Program-made: the position numbers and the translations under genes
Source: an uncultured Agathobacter sp.
Lineage (GTDB): Bacteria; Bacillota; Clostridia; Lachnospirales; Lachnospiraceae
Length of the DNA stretch: 64,000 nt
Direction: 5' to 3'
Assembly (NCBI GenBank): GCA_934365945.1
Contig: CAKRNE010000011.1
Coordinates: forward strand, 1 to 64,000
Notes under the pieces: model-generated
What the model was told of the DNA's origin: nothing
Seen by the model: the letters and a program-made list of their open reading frames with translations, nothing else
The model's database searches: none
In this document: positions 52,479-61,537 of the stretch, piece after piece
Position numbering within the stretch: the stretch's first letter is position 1
Layout of the letters: each line of letters begins with the position of its first letter

Positions 52479-55400
52479 ATGTTAGAGAAGTATTATTGCG
52501 GGGTAATCGAACAGATATACAATCGCATAGGAAAAGAGACTCGAAATATCGTAATGGCGAATTATAGCAATGATTTTTCGATTGAAAATCTTGAGGTTAT
52601 AAGACGTTATCAAAGCAATGAGGATAACGTCTTTTTTGCGTACAGTGAGTTCTCTTACAATACGCTGGTCGGGGCTTATGAGCCATTTTTGGACATCATA
52701 TGCAATATGCACAGGCGCTTTATAGGTGGAAGCTTTGACGAATTCCAAAAGGAGTGCGGTGTGTACTATCTGCACAGACAGGTGTTAAACAGCTATTATG
52801 AGACCGGTGAGTGTTTTAGAGAGGAAACAGTTCTGTTAAATGAAGTGGCATACGAGCAGAGACGCATGACTATGGCCATAGTTGACATGCTTAAGAGGCT
52901 TTCAGAAGTAAAGCCTTTGATGATTGTGATAAACAGATTCCAGATGGCATCGAAGAGCTCTATTGAAACCATCAAGTATCTGATAGACCATCCGTGTACC
53001 AATATCGGCATAGTGCTCGGAGTCAATGCCAATGTTAAGGGGGCTGACAGCACTGTTGAGGTGTGGGACCGTATAGTTGAGTCACTTGAGGACAGGAGTG
53101 CCATTTACTATATAGGCAGTGCCAGACCACTTAGAAACAGCGAAAAACCCACGGATGATGATGAACTGTATGTCACTACGAATTTTGAGCAGAGTATTCA
53201 GGAAGCGTCCAATACAATGGAGTTTCTGGATTATGAGCAGGCAAAGAGAGGCTGCCGGATTATAGAGCACAAGATTAAGTTTGAGGATGCATGGATTGAT
53301 GAAAAAAGTCTGAAGCGTTTTTATATGGTATATGCGAGGACGTCTGTTTTACTGGGAGAGCTGTCAAAGGCGCTTGAGCTCACTAATGAGTACAGGGCAT
53401 TGATACAGGAGAAAAACAGCGAGCATGATCTTTCTTTGTTTTATTTCATGAAGGGTACCTGTTATATGTATCAGGGCAAGCTTGATAAGGCGGAAGTCTG
53501 TGCAAAAAAAGCATATGACTATGCACTTTTGGCGAAGGATGATATGCTTGAATTCAAGTCTGAGCTTTTGTCCGTCATGATAAAGATGTCGGGCTGGTAC
53601 AATATATTTTTCTGCGTACAGGATATACCTGTCAGTGACGAAATCATAGAAAAGCTCATAAAGCACGGATACAGGAATCATCTGGCACACATATATATAT
53701 ACGCATACGACAACAGCCGCGAGGTGGTGAAGCAGGCATTTCACGATGAGTCGGTACTAAAGCATTTTACAAAGGGACTTACTCTGGCAAAGGAGATAGG
53801 AAATGAGCAGCTTGTGTATGATGCATATCAGAAGACTATCATGCTTGCAAGCACAAACGGTCTCAATGAGATAGCGTTTTTGTATGTTATCCGCACATAT
53901 GAGTTCATGAAGGAGCACGGCGATATATATGTTGCGAGAGTTCTTTCATCTATCGGCTACAATCTGAGTGCCATGGGTAAGAATGAGCTTGTAGACGATT
54001 ATTACAACGCGGCGATCAATATGTTCTATTATCTGAAGATGCCGGAGGATATAGCAGAGGCATACTATAACAAGTCTCTTAATTATATCATGCAGGGCAA
54101 GTATAAGGGGGCTGTTCATGCACTTCTTCTTGCCATGAAGATTATAATAAAGCTCCATCTAAACAGCTTAAGAGTGTGCAACACGAGCAAGGTGTATGCT
54201 CTTTTAGCACTTGCCTCCATACTTTCCGGGGACAGATTCAGTTGTGAGCGTTATCTGCTTAGCTGCAAGCAGTTTCTTAATTACGTCATTTACAGGGTAA
54301 TTGACAGCTCAAGGACAGAGGCTGTCCATGACTATGCCAGATGCGATGATGAGATGTTTTTGTACTCCTTTGCGTCAGCTATGCTCTTTTGCTATGATGG
54401 TAAAATGGAGGAGGCATTTTCTCGTTTTGAGGAAGCAGAGGGATATCTGGCAAATGCAGAGGGCAATGAGTTTTTCGCATATTCGATATATAGGGAAAGC
54501 AGGATTAAGCTGTTTGAGCAGCTTGGCAGAAATGAGCTTATAGAGCATGAGAGAATACTCTTAGATGCACACAATAAAAGGATGCATGAAATAGCTGAGG
54601 CAGCTCCGCTTGATATGTTAAAAAACATCAATCTGCAGTCACTGAGCGATGGCTTTATCAATGAGAGACAGATTAATCTGCTTGTAAAGCAGCAGGGACT
54701 TGCAACGGATTATCAGAGCGCTAAGCGCCAGATGGAGTTTATTTCCATATGGCAGACTATTGTCGATGTAAATGACCAGAAGAAGGAGATTATGATTGAA
54801 AATGCCATGAGCAATTTCATCAATCATTTCAGTCTGGACTGTGCGCTTATTATAGATCTGCATGCGAAGGAGCCGCAGGTGCTTTATAATGATACGGATT
54901 GTGATATGACAGATAAGATTATAAAGGGGATATGTGATATCATGATGGACTATCCGGAGGGCTTTGCCACATCAAAGATTGGAGAGGGCTTCTACGAGCA
55001 TGAAAATATCATCTCGTACTTCGGTGTGGATGATGTATGTTCATTTGTCGCAGTGCCTTTTATCAAAAATGATGCGCTTTCAAGTGTGCTCATAGCATAT
55101 GTGCGTATGAAGGACAACTGGCATGGCTCCATAGAGCGATACATGCTTAATGAGGATGATCTGAGCATTTTCAAGCTGTTGTTCAGAGAGCTTGAGTATT
55201 CCATTGCCCGTATTGAGGCCAATGAGAAGGCAAATGAGATGAACAGACGTCTGCAGCAGGCTGCGGTCACAGACATGCTGACCGGCATATACAACAGAGC
55301 AGGTATGTATCAGGAGATTGAAAAGCTTGAAAAGCGCATAAGTGTGACATCAGGTGGCATGGATGTGGGGCTTATGTTTATTGACCTTGACAACTTCAAG

Positions 55401-55799
55401 CACTATAATGATACATATGGTCATGATGTGGGAGATTTGATACTTAAGGAGATGGCCTCTGTGTTCAGGAAAGTGGCTAAGGACAGAGGCTTTGTGAGCA
55501 GATATGGCGGTGATGAGTTTATCATAGTTATTGAGTCATGTGCCAGATACGAGCTTGAGAATATTGCAAAGGATATCTATGCGAGGATTGCAGAGGCGGA
55601 TGGCTTCAGCAGGCAGATAAAGAAATATCTCAACCATGACATAGAGTTTAATGAGGAAAAGAATATCACCTGTTCCATCGGTATTTCATATGAGAGAAAT
55701 GTTACCAGTGAGAGTCAGATTACCGAGCTCATTAAGAAGGCGGATGATCTGATGTATACAGTAAAGACAGGCGAGAAAGGACACTATGCATTCTTTTAA
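52479..55799 (+). CDS. Giant TPR-GAF-GGDEF protein with degenerate ATPase-like N-terminus
   Basis: A 1106-residue cytosolic protein. Residues 1-230 resemble the AAA/STAND part of MalT- or adenylate-cyclase-like regulators (YEPFLDIICNM, a Walker B-like KPLMIVINRFQMAS) but have no Walker A loop. About 290-680 are TPR-like helical repeats and about 750-930 a GAF-like domain. The C-terminus is a diguanylate cyclase (DMLTGIYNRAG, FIDLDNFKHYNDTYGH, intact RYGGDEF near 1009) without an RxxD I-site. No membrane helix. The third c-di-GMP gene in the window. Overlaps the next gene by 14 bases. Confidence 0.85.
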   Translation: MLEKYYCGVIEQIYNRIGKETRNIVMANYSNDFSIENLEVIRRYQSNEDNVFFAYSEFSYNTLVGAYEPFLDIICNMHRRFIGGSFDEFQKECGVYYLHRQVLNSYYETGECFREETVLLNEVAYEQRRMTMAIVDMLKRLSEVKPLMIVINRFQMASKSSIETIKYLIDHPCTNIGIVLGVNANVKGADSTVEVWDRIVESLEDRSAIYYIGSARPLRNSEKPTDDDELYVTTNFEQSIQEASNTMEFLDYEQAKRGCRIIEHKIKFEDAWIDEKSLKRFYMVYARTSVLLGELSKALELTNEYRALIQEKNSEHDLSLFYFMKGTCYMYQGKLDKAEVCAKKAYDYALLAKDDMLEFKSELLSVMIKMSGWYNIFFCVQDIPVSDEIIEKLIKHGYRNHLAHIYIYAYDNSREVVKQAFHDESVLKHFTKGLTLAKEIGNEQLVYDAYQKTIMLASTNGLNEIAFLYVIRTYEFMKEHGDIYVARVLSSIGYNLSAMGKNELVDDYYNAAINMFYYLKMPEDIAEAYYNKSLNYIMQGKYKGAVHALLLAMKIIIKLHLNSLRVCNTSKVYALLALASILSGDRFSCERYLLSCKQFLNYVIYRVIDSSRTEAVHDYARCDDEMFLYSFASAMLFCYDGKMEEAFSRFEEAEGYLANAEGNEFFAYSIYRESRIKLFEQLGRNELIEHERILLDAHNKRMHEIAEAAPLDMLKNINLQSLSDGFINERQINLLVKQQGLATDYQSAKRQMEFISIWQTIVDVNDQKKEIMIENAMSNFINHFSLDCALIIDLHAKEPQVLYNDTDCDMTDKIIKGICDIMMDYPEGFATSKIGEGFYEHENIISYFGVDDVCSFVAVPFIKNDALSSVLIAYVRMKDNWHGSIERYMLNEDDLSIFKLLFRELEYSIARIEANEKANEMNRRLQQAAVTDMLTGIYNRAGMYQEIEKLEKRISVTSGGMDVGLMFIDLDNFKHYNDTYGHDVGDLILKEMASVFRKVAKDRGFVSRYGGDEFIIVIESCARYELENIAKDIYARIAEADGFSRQIKKYLNHDIEFNEEKNITCSIGISYERNVTSESQITELIKKADDLMYTVKTGEKGHYAFF

Positions 55800-57012
55800 A
55801 TCTGATGAATTTAAGATAAGAGTACTGACAAAGGATGATGCGGAGGAGTACAATGCATTGCTTCGTTATGCTTTTCAGGTGACGGAGGCAGACCTTGCCG
55901 AGACAGGCTGGAAGGATGACGAAATCAAGCAGTCGAAGTTTCCGGTGCTTGAGAGAGCCGATGTGCTCGGCTGCTTCAATATCATTGACAAAAGAGAAGA
56001 GCTTGTGGCGCAGTTTGCGGTATATCCGCTCGATATGAATATATACGGTGAGCGCTACGAGGTGGGCTTTGTCACAAGTGTGTGCACATATCCTGAGTAC
56101 ACCGGCCATGGCCTCATGAAAAAGCTTATGAGAAAGAGCCTTACGAGGATGCGCGACAGCAACAAGTCGTTTGCTCTTTTATATCCATACTCCATACCTC
56201 TTTACAGAGGGCTTGGCTGGGAGATTATCTCAAACAAGATGACATATGTGATAAAGGACAGACAGATTCCTACAAAGCTCAAGGAGCCCGGTTATGTGCG
56301 CCGTGTGCAGTGGGATGATGAGCAGTTTAAGAAGCTTCATACTCATTTTGCCGCGAAGACTCACGGTTGTCTGTACAGAAACAATCTGGCTTGGGAGGAG
56401 TACTTCCGCTGGGATGAGGATGATACTATGGTGGCCATCTACTACAACGAGGATGATGAACCGTGCGGCTATATGGTGTATCTTATCAGCTCCGATGTCA
56501 TGCACATCAAGGAGCTTATCTACTTAAACCGTGAGGCACAGCTTGGCCTGTGGGAATACATTCATGCGCATGATTCCATGATAGATGAGGTCAGGGGCAA
56601 CAACTATTACAGCGAGCCTATCGCTTTTGAGCTCGATGACAGTGATATAAAGGAGACGATCAGACCATACGCCATGGGCAGAATCATCGACGTGGCGCAG
56701 TTTATTTCACAGTACAACTGTGACCCTGATGGTCCAGGCGGCTGCTTTAGCTTCGAGATAGAGGATGAGCTTCTGCCATGGAACAATGGCACATTCGTCA
56801 TTGATTTTGAGAAAGGGCACTGTGCGCTTACCGACAAAAAGCCGCAGTATCACATTAGCATGTCTATTGGCACATTTACCACACTGCTTTTGGGCTACAA
56901 GAGTGCGGAGAGGCTTTTGCAGATGGGCAAAATACAGACTACATATGATGCTGTTGCCAAGCTTGACGATATTTTGTACCATGAGATACCATATGTATCT
57001 GACTATATATAA
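55786..57012 (+). CDS. Eis-like GNAT acetyltransferase
   Basis: 408 residues. A tandem GNAT fold is followed by a sterol-carrier-like C-terminal domain, as in the Eis/DUF4111-type family. Seen: GFVTSVCTYPEYTGHGLMKKLMRKSL near 95 (acetyl-CoA-binding V-x-x-x-x-R/Y-x-x-G-x-G/M), ALLYPYSIPLYRGLGWE near 127, second-domain MVAIYYNEDDEPCGYMVY, and GTFTTLLLGYKSAERLLQMG near the end. Eis-type enzymes acetylate amines on small molecules or proteins; the target here is unknown. Its stop codon lies inside a small repeat element. Confidence 0.88.
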   Translation: MHSFKSDEFKIRVLTKDDAEEYNALLRYAFQVTEADLAETGWKDDEIKQSKFPVLERADVLGCFNIIDKREELVAQFAVYPLDMNIYGERYEVGFVTSVCTYPEYTGHGLMKKLMRKSLTRMRDSNKSFALLYPYSIPLYRGLGWEIISNKMTYVIKDRQIPTKLKEPGYVRRVQWDDEQFKKLHTHFAAKTHGCLYRNNLAWEEYFRWDEDDTMVAIYYNEDDEPCGYMVYLISSDVMHIKELIYLNREAQLGLWEYIHAHDSMIDEVRGNNYYSEPIAFELDDSDIKETIRPYAMGRIIDVAQFISQYNCDPDGPGGCFSFEIEDELLPWNNGTFVIDFEKGHCALTDKKPQYHISMSIGTFTTLLLGYKSAERLLQMGKIQTTYDAVAKLDDILYHEIPYVSDYI

Positions 57013-57075
57013 TTATTCAGAACAACTGAGATAAGCTGCAGATTTTCCTGTTCTCAAGGTGGCTTTGAATAACTA
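57010..57075. repeat. Small TAACTATTCAG element, copy B
   Basis: A 66-base segment with inverted ends TAATTATTCAG / TGAATAACTA and an internal ACTGAGA as in copy A. Its first three bases are the stop codon of the acetyltransferase gene, so the element formed or inserted exactly at the gene end. Confidence 0.65.
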
Positions 57076-57107
57076 CAAATAAAAATCATAAATAAAAGGA
57101 AAATAAT

Positions 57108-57995
57108 ATGTCAAATTATGTGATTAGCTGCTGTTCAACAGCAGATCTTACCAGAGAGCATATGCTTTTAAGGGATATTAAGTACGCGTGCTTTCACTAT
57201 GAGCTCGACGGCAAAGAGTATATGGATGATTTAGGACAGTCCATGTCACTGCCGGATTTCTACAAGGCAATGGAAGCCGGTGCCATGACAAAGACCTCGC
57301 AGATCAATCAGGAGGAGTACATGGAGTACTTCAGGCAGTTTCTGGATGAGGGATATGATGTGCTTCACTGTGCGCTAAGCTCCGGTATATCAGGTACAGT
57401 CAACTCTGCAAGGCTTGCAAAGGAGGCTCTGGAGGAGGAGTATCCTGACAGAAAGATATATGTGATCGATTCGCTGGCAGCATCGTCAGGTTTTGGACTT
57501 TTGATGGATAAGCTCGCTGACCTTAGGGATAGCGGCATGGATATTGATACACTGGCGAATTGGACCATGGAGCACAGGCTTGAGGTGAACCACTGGTTCT
57601 TCTCATCAGACCTTACATTTTTTATCAGGGGAGGCCGTATCTCAAAGACCGCGGGCTTCGTGGGAAATGTGCTGAATATCTGTCCTTTCATGAATGTGAG
57701 CAATGAGGGAAAGCTTATTGTGCGTGAGAAAATCCGTACCAAAAAGAAGGCGATAAAGGAGATGCTTGTGAAGATGCAGGCGCTCTGCAAGGACGGTGCC
57801 GATTATTCGGATAAGGTCTATATATCAAATTCCGCATGCTATGAGGATGCTAAAGCCGTAGCTGATCTGATAGAGGCTGCCTTTCCTAAGATGAAGGGCA
57901 AGGTAGAGATAAATGATATCGGTACGACTATAGGAAGCCACACCGGTCCCGGAACAGTTGCATTATTTTTCTGGGGCAATAAGAGAGAGGATTAG
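57108..57995 (+). CDS. DegV family protein (second)
   Basis: A 295-residue fatty-acid-binding DegV/FakB-type protein, distant from the copy at 1745. Seen: YVISCCSTADLT at the start, LHCALSSGISGTVNSARLA near 85 (lipid carboxylate site), YVIDSLAASSGFGLL near 118, and FFIRGGRISKTAGFVGNVLNICPF near 165. Ribosome binding site AAAGGAAAATAAT. It stands between the Eis-like gene and the leuA fusion. Confidence 0.92.
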   Translation: MSNYVISCCSTADLTREHMLLRDIKYACFHYELDGKEYMDDLGQSMSLPDFYKAMEAGAMTKTSQINQEEYMEYFRQFLDEGYDVLHCALSSGISGTVNSARLAKEALEEEYPDRKIYVIDSLAASSGFGLLMDKLADLRDSGMDIDTLANWTMEHRLEVNHWFFSSDLTFFIRGGRISKTAGFVGNVLNICPFMNVSNEGKLIVREKIRTKKKAIKEMLVKMQALCKDGADYSDKVYISNSACYEDAKAVADLIEAAFPKMKGKVEINDIGTTIGSHTGPGTVALFFWGNKRED

Positions 57996-58026
57996 TCAGA
58001 TATTTTGACCTGAATATCTGATTAGA

Positions 58027-58103
58027 ATAATCAAAATCAATAAAGTTGATTATATTTTTATAAAAAATTAAATTACATCAATCAAAGTGATTAAATATAA
58101 TCA
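58027..58103. promoter_or_regulatory. Cluster of TGATTA half-sites before the leuA fusion
   Basis: ATAATCA (58027-58033) and TGATTAT (58047-58053) face each other; AATCA-AAG-TGATT (58080-58092) and TGATTA-AATA-TAATCA (58088-58103) are overlapping perfect inverted repeats. The last abuts the -35 box of the next promoter. A plausible operator region, perhaps for the AraC-type domain of the gene itself. Confidence 0.5.
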
Positions 58104-58132
58104 TTCCAATAACTGCGCTTATGTGTTACAAT
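58104..58132 (+). promoter_or_regulatory. Promoter of the leuA-AraC fusion gene
   Basis: TTCCAA (58104-58109), 17-base spacer, TACAAT (58127-58132). The gene starts 31 bases later. No T-box, leader peptide or terminator lies between, so control is likely at initiation. Confidence 0.55.
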
Positions 58133-58163
58133 TATATCAGTTCAAACGAAAAGAGGTTTTAAG

Positions 58164-60158
58164 ATGAAAGGATATGAAAAATACGAGCGCAGTTATTTTC
58201 TGCCTCCTGAATGCACTTATGACTGGGTTAAGAAGGATTATATAGATAAAGCACCACTGTGGTGTTCGGTTGATTTACGTGATGGCAACCAGGCTCTTAT
58301 CGAGCCGATGAGCCTTGAGGAGAAGCTTGACTTCTTTAAGATGCTTGTAGATATAGGCTTTAAGGAAATCGAGGTAGGTTTCCCGGCAGCCTCTGAGACA
58401 GAGTTCAATTTCACAAGAGCTCTTATTGAGAGGGATATGATTCCGGACGATGTCACTATACATGTGCTGACACAGGCCAGAGAGCATATCATCAAGAAGA
58501 CCTTCAAGGCACTTGAGGGAGCACCGAGAGCGGTTGTACATCTGTACAATTCCACATCTGTTGCACAGCGTGAGCAGGTGTTTAAAAAGTCAAAGGAAGA
58601 GATAAAGCAGCTTGCAGTTGACGGAGCTATCTTACTTAGAGACCTTGCAGCAGAGACTGACGGTAATTTTCGTTTCCAGTATTCACCGGAGAGCTTTTCG
58701 GGCACAGAGGTGGATTATGCGGTTGATGTGTGCAACGCAGTGCTTGATATATGGCAGCCAAAGGCTGACAACAAGGCCATCATCAATATCCCTACCACAG
58801 TAGAGAATGCTATGCCGCATGTTTTTGCCACACAGATTGAGTACATCAATAAGCACCTCAAGTACAGAGACGGAGTAGTGCTGTGCTTGCATCCTCACAA
58901 TGACAGAGGCTGCGGTGTTGCTACATCAGAGCTTGGTGTGCTTGCGGGAGCTGAGGAGATAGAGGGTACACTGTTTGGAAACGGTGAGAGAACAGGAAAT
59001 GTCGATATCGTGACACTTGCCATGAATCTTTACTCACACGGAGTGGATCCACAGCTTGATTTTTCAAATCTGCCTGAGATCAGGGAGAGGTATGAGACAT
59101 ATACCAGAATGAAGGTAGGAGAGAGACAGCCATACGCGGGAGACCTTGTATTCTCTGCATTTTCAGGCTCACATCAGGATGCTATCTCAAAGGGCATGGC
59201 ATGGAGAGAGGAAAAGCAGCTTGATAAGTGGACAGTTCCATATCTGCCTATAGATCCAAAGGATGTCGGCAGGACATACGAGGCTGATGTTATCCGTATC
59301 AACAGCCAGTCAGGAAAGGGCGGAGTGGCTTATATCCTTAAGCAGAGCTTCGGTATCAATGTGCCACAACAGATGAGAGAGCAGGTAGGATACATGGTCA
59401 AGCAGGTATCTGACGAGGAGCACAAGGAGCTTTCACCTGATTGGGTACACAGTATCTTTACAGACAATTATGTGGATTTCCATCCATATTTTACTATACC
59501 GGAGTGTCACTTTAAGCAGGTGAACGGCATTTTCGCAGAGGCAGTCATTTTACACAATGACAGCACCAGAAAGGTAGATGCCAACGGAAACGGACGTCTA
59601 GATGCAGTCAGCAATATAATAAAGCAGTATTTTGACATCAGCTTTGAGCTTACCGTATACGAGGAGCATGCGCTTTCACACGGCTCTTCATCAAAGGCTA
59701 TGGCATACGTGGGTATCACAGTTGACGGCAAGATGTTCTGGGGCGCAGGTGTGGATGAGGATATCATCAAGGCATCAATCGGAGCACTTGTTGTTGCAGT
59801 AAACCATTACCTTGCCACAAAGGCTGACAGCCATGTGAAGGATGAGCGTTATATCGCCATGCTCAACTTCATACAGGCCAACTACAAGACAGTATCGCTT
59901 GCAGATATGGCTGCACAGTTCAACCTGACAGAGCCTTATATCTCAAAGTACATAAAAGAGAAGTCAGGCAAGACCTTCGGAGAGCTGGTCACAAATGCCA
60001 AGATGAAAAAGGCACGCACACTGCTTAGAAACAGCATTACAACTGTTGAGAATATCGCAATCGAGGCAGGATATCAGAATGTGGAGCATTTTAACAGACA
60101 GTTCAAGAAGCTGTATGGAATGACACCGCTTGAGTACAGAAATTCAAGCACAAAATAA
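58164..60158 (+). CDS. 2-isopropylmalate synthase fused to AraC-type DNA-binding domain
   Basis: 664 residues; typical LeuA2 enzymes are about 555-560. Residues 1-400 are the synthase barrel (LRDGNQAL near 38; metal site [12 protein letters not shown] near 240; [10 protein letters not shown]). About 440-555 are the allosteric leucine-binding domain ([31 protein letters not shown]). From about 562 a complete AraC/XylS domain follows: first [23 protein letters not shown], second [23 protein letters not shown], then the family signature [13 protein letters not shown]. The reading frame is continuous with no stop, so it is one protein. It may join the first step of leucine synthesis to transcription control; DNA binding is inference. 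Confidence 0.92.
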   Translation: MKGYEKYERSYFLPPECTYDWVKKDYIDKAPLWCSVDLRDGNQALIEPMSLEEKLDFFKMLVDIGFKEIEVGFPAASETEFNFTRALIERDMIPDDVTIHVLTQAREHIIKKTFKALEGAPRAVVHLYNSTSVAQREQVFKKSKEEIKQLAVDGAILLRDLAAETDGNFRFQYSPESFSGTEVDYAVDVCNAVLDIWQPKADNKAIINIPTTVENAMPHVFATQIEYINKHLKYRDGVVLCLHPHNDRGCGVATSELGVLAGAEEIEGTLFGNGERTGNVDIVTLAMNLYSHGVDPQLDFSNLPEIRERYETYTRMKVGERQPYAGDLVFSAFSGSHQDAISKGMAWREEKQLDKWTVPYLPIDPKDVGRTYEADVIRINSQSGKGGVAYILKQSFGINVPQQMREQVGYMVKQVSDEEHKELSPDWVHSIFTDNYVDFHPYFTIPECHFKQVNGIFAEAVILHNDSTRKVDANGNGRLDAVSNIIKQYFDISFELTVYEEHALSHGSSSKAMAYVGITVDGKMFWGAGVDEDIIKASIGALVVAVNHYLATKADSHVKDERYIAMLNFIQANYKTVSLADMAAQFNLTEPYISKYIKEKSGKTFGELVTNAKMKKARTLLRNSITTVENIAIEAGYQNVEHFNRQFKKLYGMTPLEYRNSSTK

Positions 60159-60179
60159 GCTGCTACAGCATTTTAATAT

Positions 60180-60236
60180 AACCGGATCAATATGCTAAAT
60201 GACAATTCATTCAGTCATATTGGTCCGGTTTATTTT
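60180..60236 (+). terminator. Terminator after the leuA fusion
   Basis: AACCGGAtCAATATG, 23-base loop, CATATTGgTCCGGTT, then TATTTTT. Ends the single-gene unit. Confidence 0.85.
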
Positions 60237-60293
60237 TAAAATTGTATAAAAATAGGAACAATGGGCTATTGATTGTATTTTATCAAGTAATTT

Positions 60294-60334
60294 GTTGTTT
60301 TTACAACGGATTATCTGTACAATGCGGGTATAAT
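60294..60334 (+). promoter_or_regulatory. Candidate ldh promoter and operator
   Basis: TATAAT at 60329-60334 with no good -35 at 17 bases. GTTGT-TTTT-ACAAC (60294-60307) is a perfect inverted repeat overlapping the -35 region and may bind an activator or repressor. It does not match the Rex consensus I know well enough to name it. Confidence 0.4.
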
Positions 60335-60390
60335 ATAAATAAAAGAAAAGCAACTATTTTAATTACAGTTTTAGAAAGAGAGGAACGTAC

Positions 60391-61362
60391 ATGAGCAATA
60401 AAACTAGCGCAGTTGTTAAGACAAACCCAAGAAAGGCTGTCATGATCGGATGTGGATTCGTTGGTTCGGCATCGGTTTTTGCACTTATGCAGAGCGGTCT
60501 TTTTTCTGAGATAGTTCTCATTGACGCTGATAAGGACAAGGCAGAGGGAGAGGCTATGGATATAAGCCACGGTATTCCTTTTGCCAGACCTATGAAGATA
60601 TATGCAGGTGGTTATGATGATGTGGCAGATGCTGCTATCATTGTTGTTTCTGCAGGTGCGGGACAAAAGCCGGGCGAGACAAGGCTTGATCTGGTAAATA
60701 AAAATGTAGCAATCTTCAAGAGCATCATCCCGGAGATTGCAAAGAGAAACTTCGGTGGAATCTTACTTATCGTAGCAAACCCTGTAGATATTTTGACACA
60801 GGTGGCACAGAAGCTTTCAGGGCTTCCTGAGGAGCGTGTCATCGGTTCGGGCACCGTGCTTGACAGTGCAAGACTTAAGTACGCGCTCGGAGAGCACCTT
60901 GAGGTGGACAGCCGAAGCGTACATGCATTTATCGTAGGTGAGCATGGAGACAGTGAGGTGGTTGCATGGTCATCAGCCAATGTTTCCGGAGTGGAGCTTC
61001 ACAAGATGTGCGAGATGAGAGGTCACTATAAGCACAAGGAGAATACAGAGGAAATCGCTGCAAACGTAAAGAACAGTGCTTACGAGATAATCAACAGAAA
61101 GCATGCAACATATTACGGTATCGCAATGTCTGTCAGACGTATCTGCGAGGTGATCATGCGCGATGAGAAGTCTATTCTTCCTGTCTCACACATGATGCAC
61201 GGACAGTACGGCATCGATGGTGTGGTTCTCTCAATGCCTGCAATCGTTGGAGCAGACGGAGTGGAGAGCGATATCCCAATCGAGTTAAACGGCGAGGAGG
61301 CTTTAAAGCTCAAGGAGTCTGCTGATGCACTTAAGAGCATTATCGATGGGCTTGAGCTGTAA
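60391..61362 (+). CDS. ldh: L-lactate dehydrogenase
   Basis: NADH-dependent reduction of pyruvate to L-lactate, regenerating NAD+. 323 residues: MIGCGFVGSASVFAL near 16 (Rossmann), IDADKDKAEGEAMDI, the specificity loop GAGQKPGETRLDL near 92 (Gln for pyruvate, Arg for catalysis), VANPVDILT near 129, GSGTVLDSARL near 153 and FIVGEHGDSEV near 184 (catalytic His). The Gln-Lys-Pro loop argues for lactate rather than malate dehydrogenase. Ribosome binding site AGAGAGGAACGTAC. Confidence 0.95.
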   Translation: MSNKTSAVVKTNPRKAVMIGCGFVGSASVFALMQSGLFSEIVLIDADKDKAEGEAMDISHGIPFARPMKIYAGGYDDVADAAIIVVSAGAGQKPGETRLDLVNKNVAIFKSIIPEIAKRNFGGILLIVANPVDILTQVAQKLSGLPEERVIGSGTVLDSARLKYALGEHLEVDSRSVHAFIVGEHGDSEVVAWSSANVSGVELHKMCEMRGHYKHKENTEEIAANVKNSAYEIINRKHATYYGIAMSVRRICEVIMRDEKSILPVSHMMHGQYGIDGVVLSMPAIVGADGVESDIPIELNGEEALKLKESADALKSIIDGLEL

Positions 61363-61411
61363 ATGTCAGGCTCTTAATATTATTTCGTAATATTAAACTT
61401 ATATAAAATAC

Positions 61412-61487
61412 TACAAATTCAGTATGGTTTGGGGTATAATAAAAACTGTCGGGCTGCATATTATTATGTGCCTGGCAGTTCTTTTAG
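61412..61487 (+). promoter_or_regulatory. Promoter and 5' hairpin before the DUF3737 gene
   Basis: TACAAA (61412-61417), 17-base spacer, TATAAT (61435-61440). Directly after it lies a terminator-like hairpin (AACTGTCgGGC..GCCTGGCAGTT then CTTTT, about 61443-61487), so it would be at the very 5' end of the transcript. An 8-bp hairpin TTAATATT/AATATTAA at about 61374-61396 follows ldh. Confidence 0.45.
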
Positions 61488-61537
61488 TTAATGACAGATA
61501 ACTTTAGAACTACTTAGAGCAAAAAGGAGTATATATA

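Noticed and set aside
58000..58163. T-box or leader-peptide attenuator before the leuA fusion
   Set aside because: No T-box motif, no Leu-codon run and no terminator hairpin between the promoter and the start codon.
60294..60307. Rex (NADH-sensing) operator before ldh
   Set aside because: The inverted repeat GTTGT/ACAAC has the wrong length and core for the Rex consensus as I know it, so I leave it as an unnamed operator candidate.
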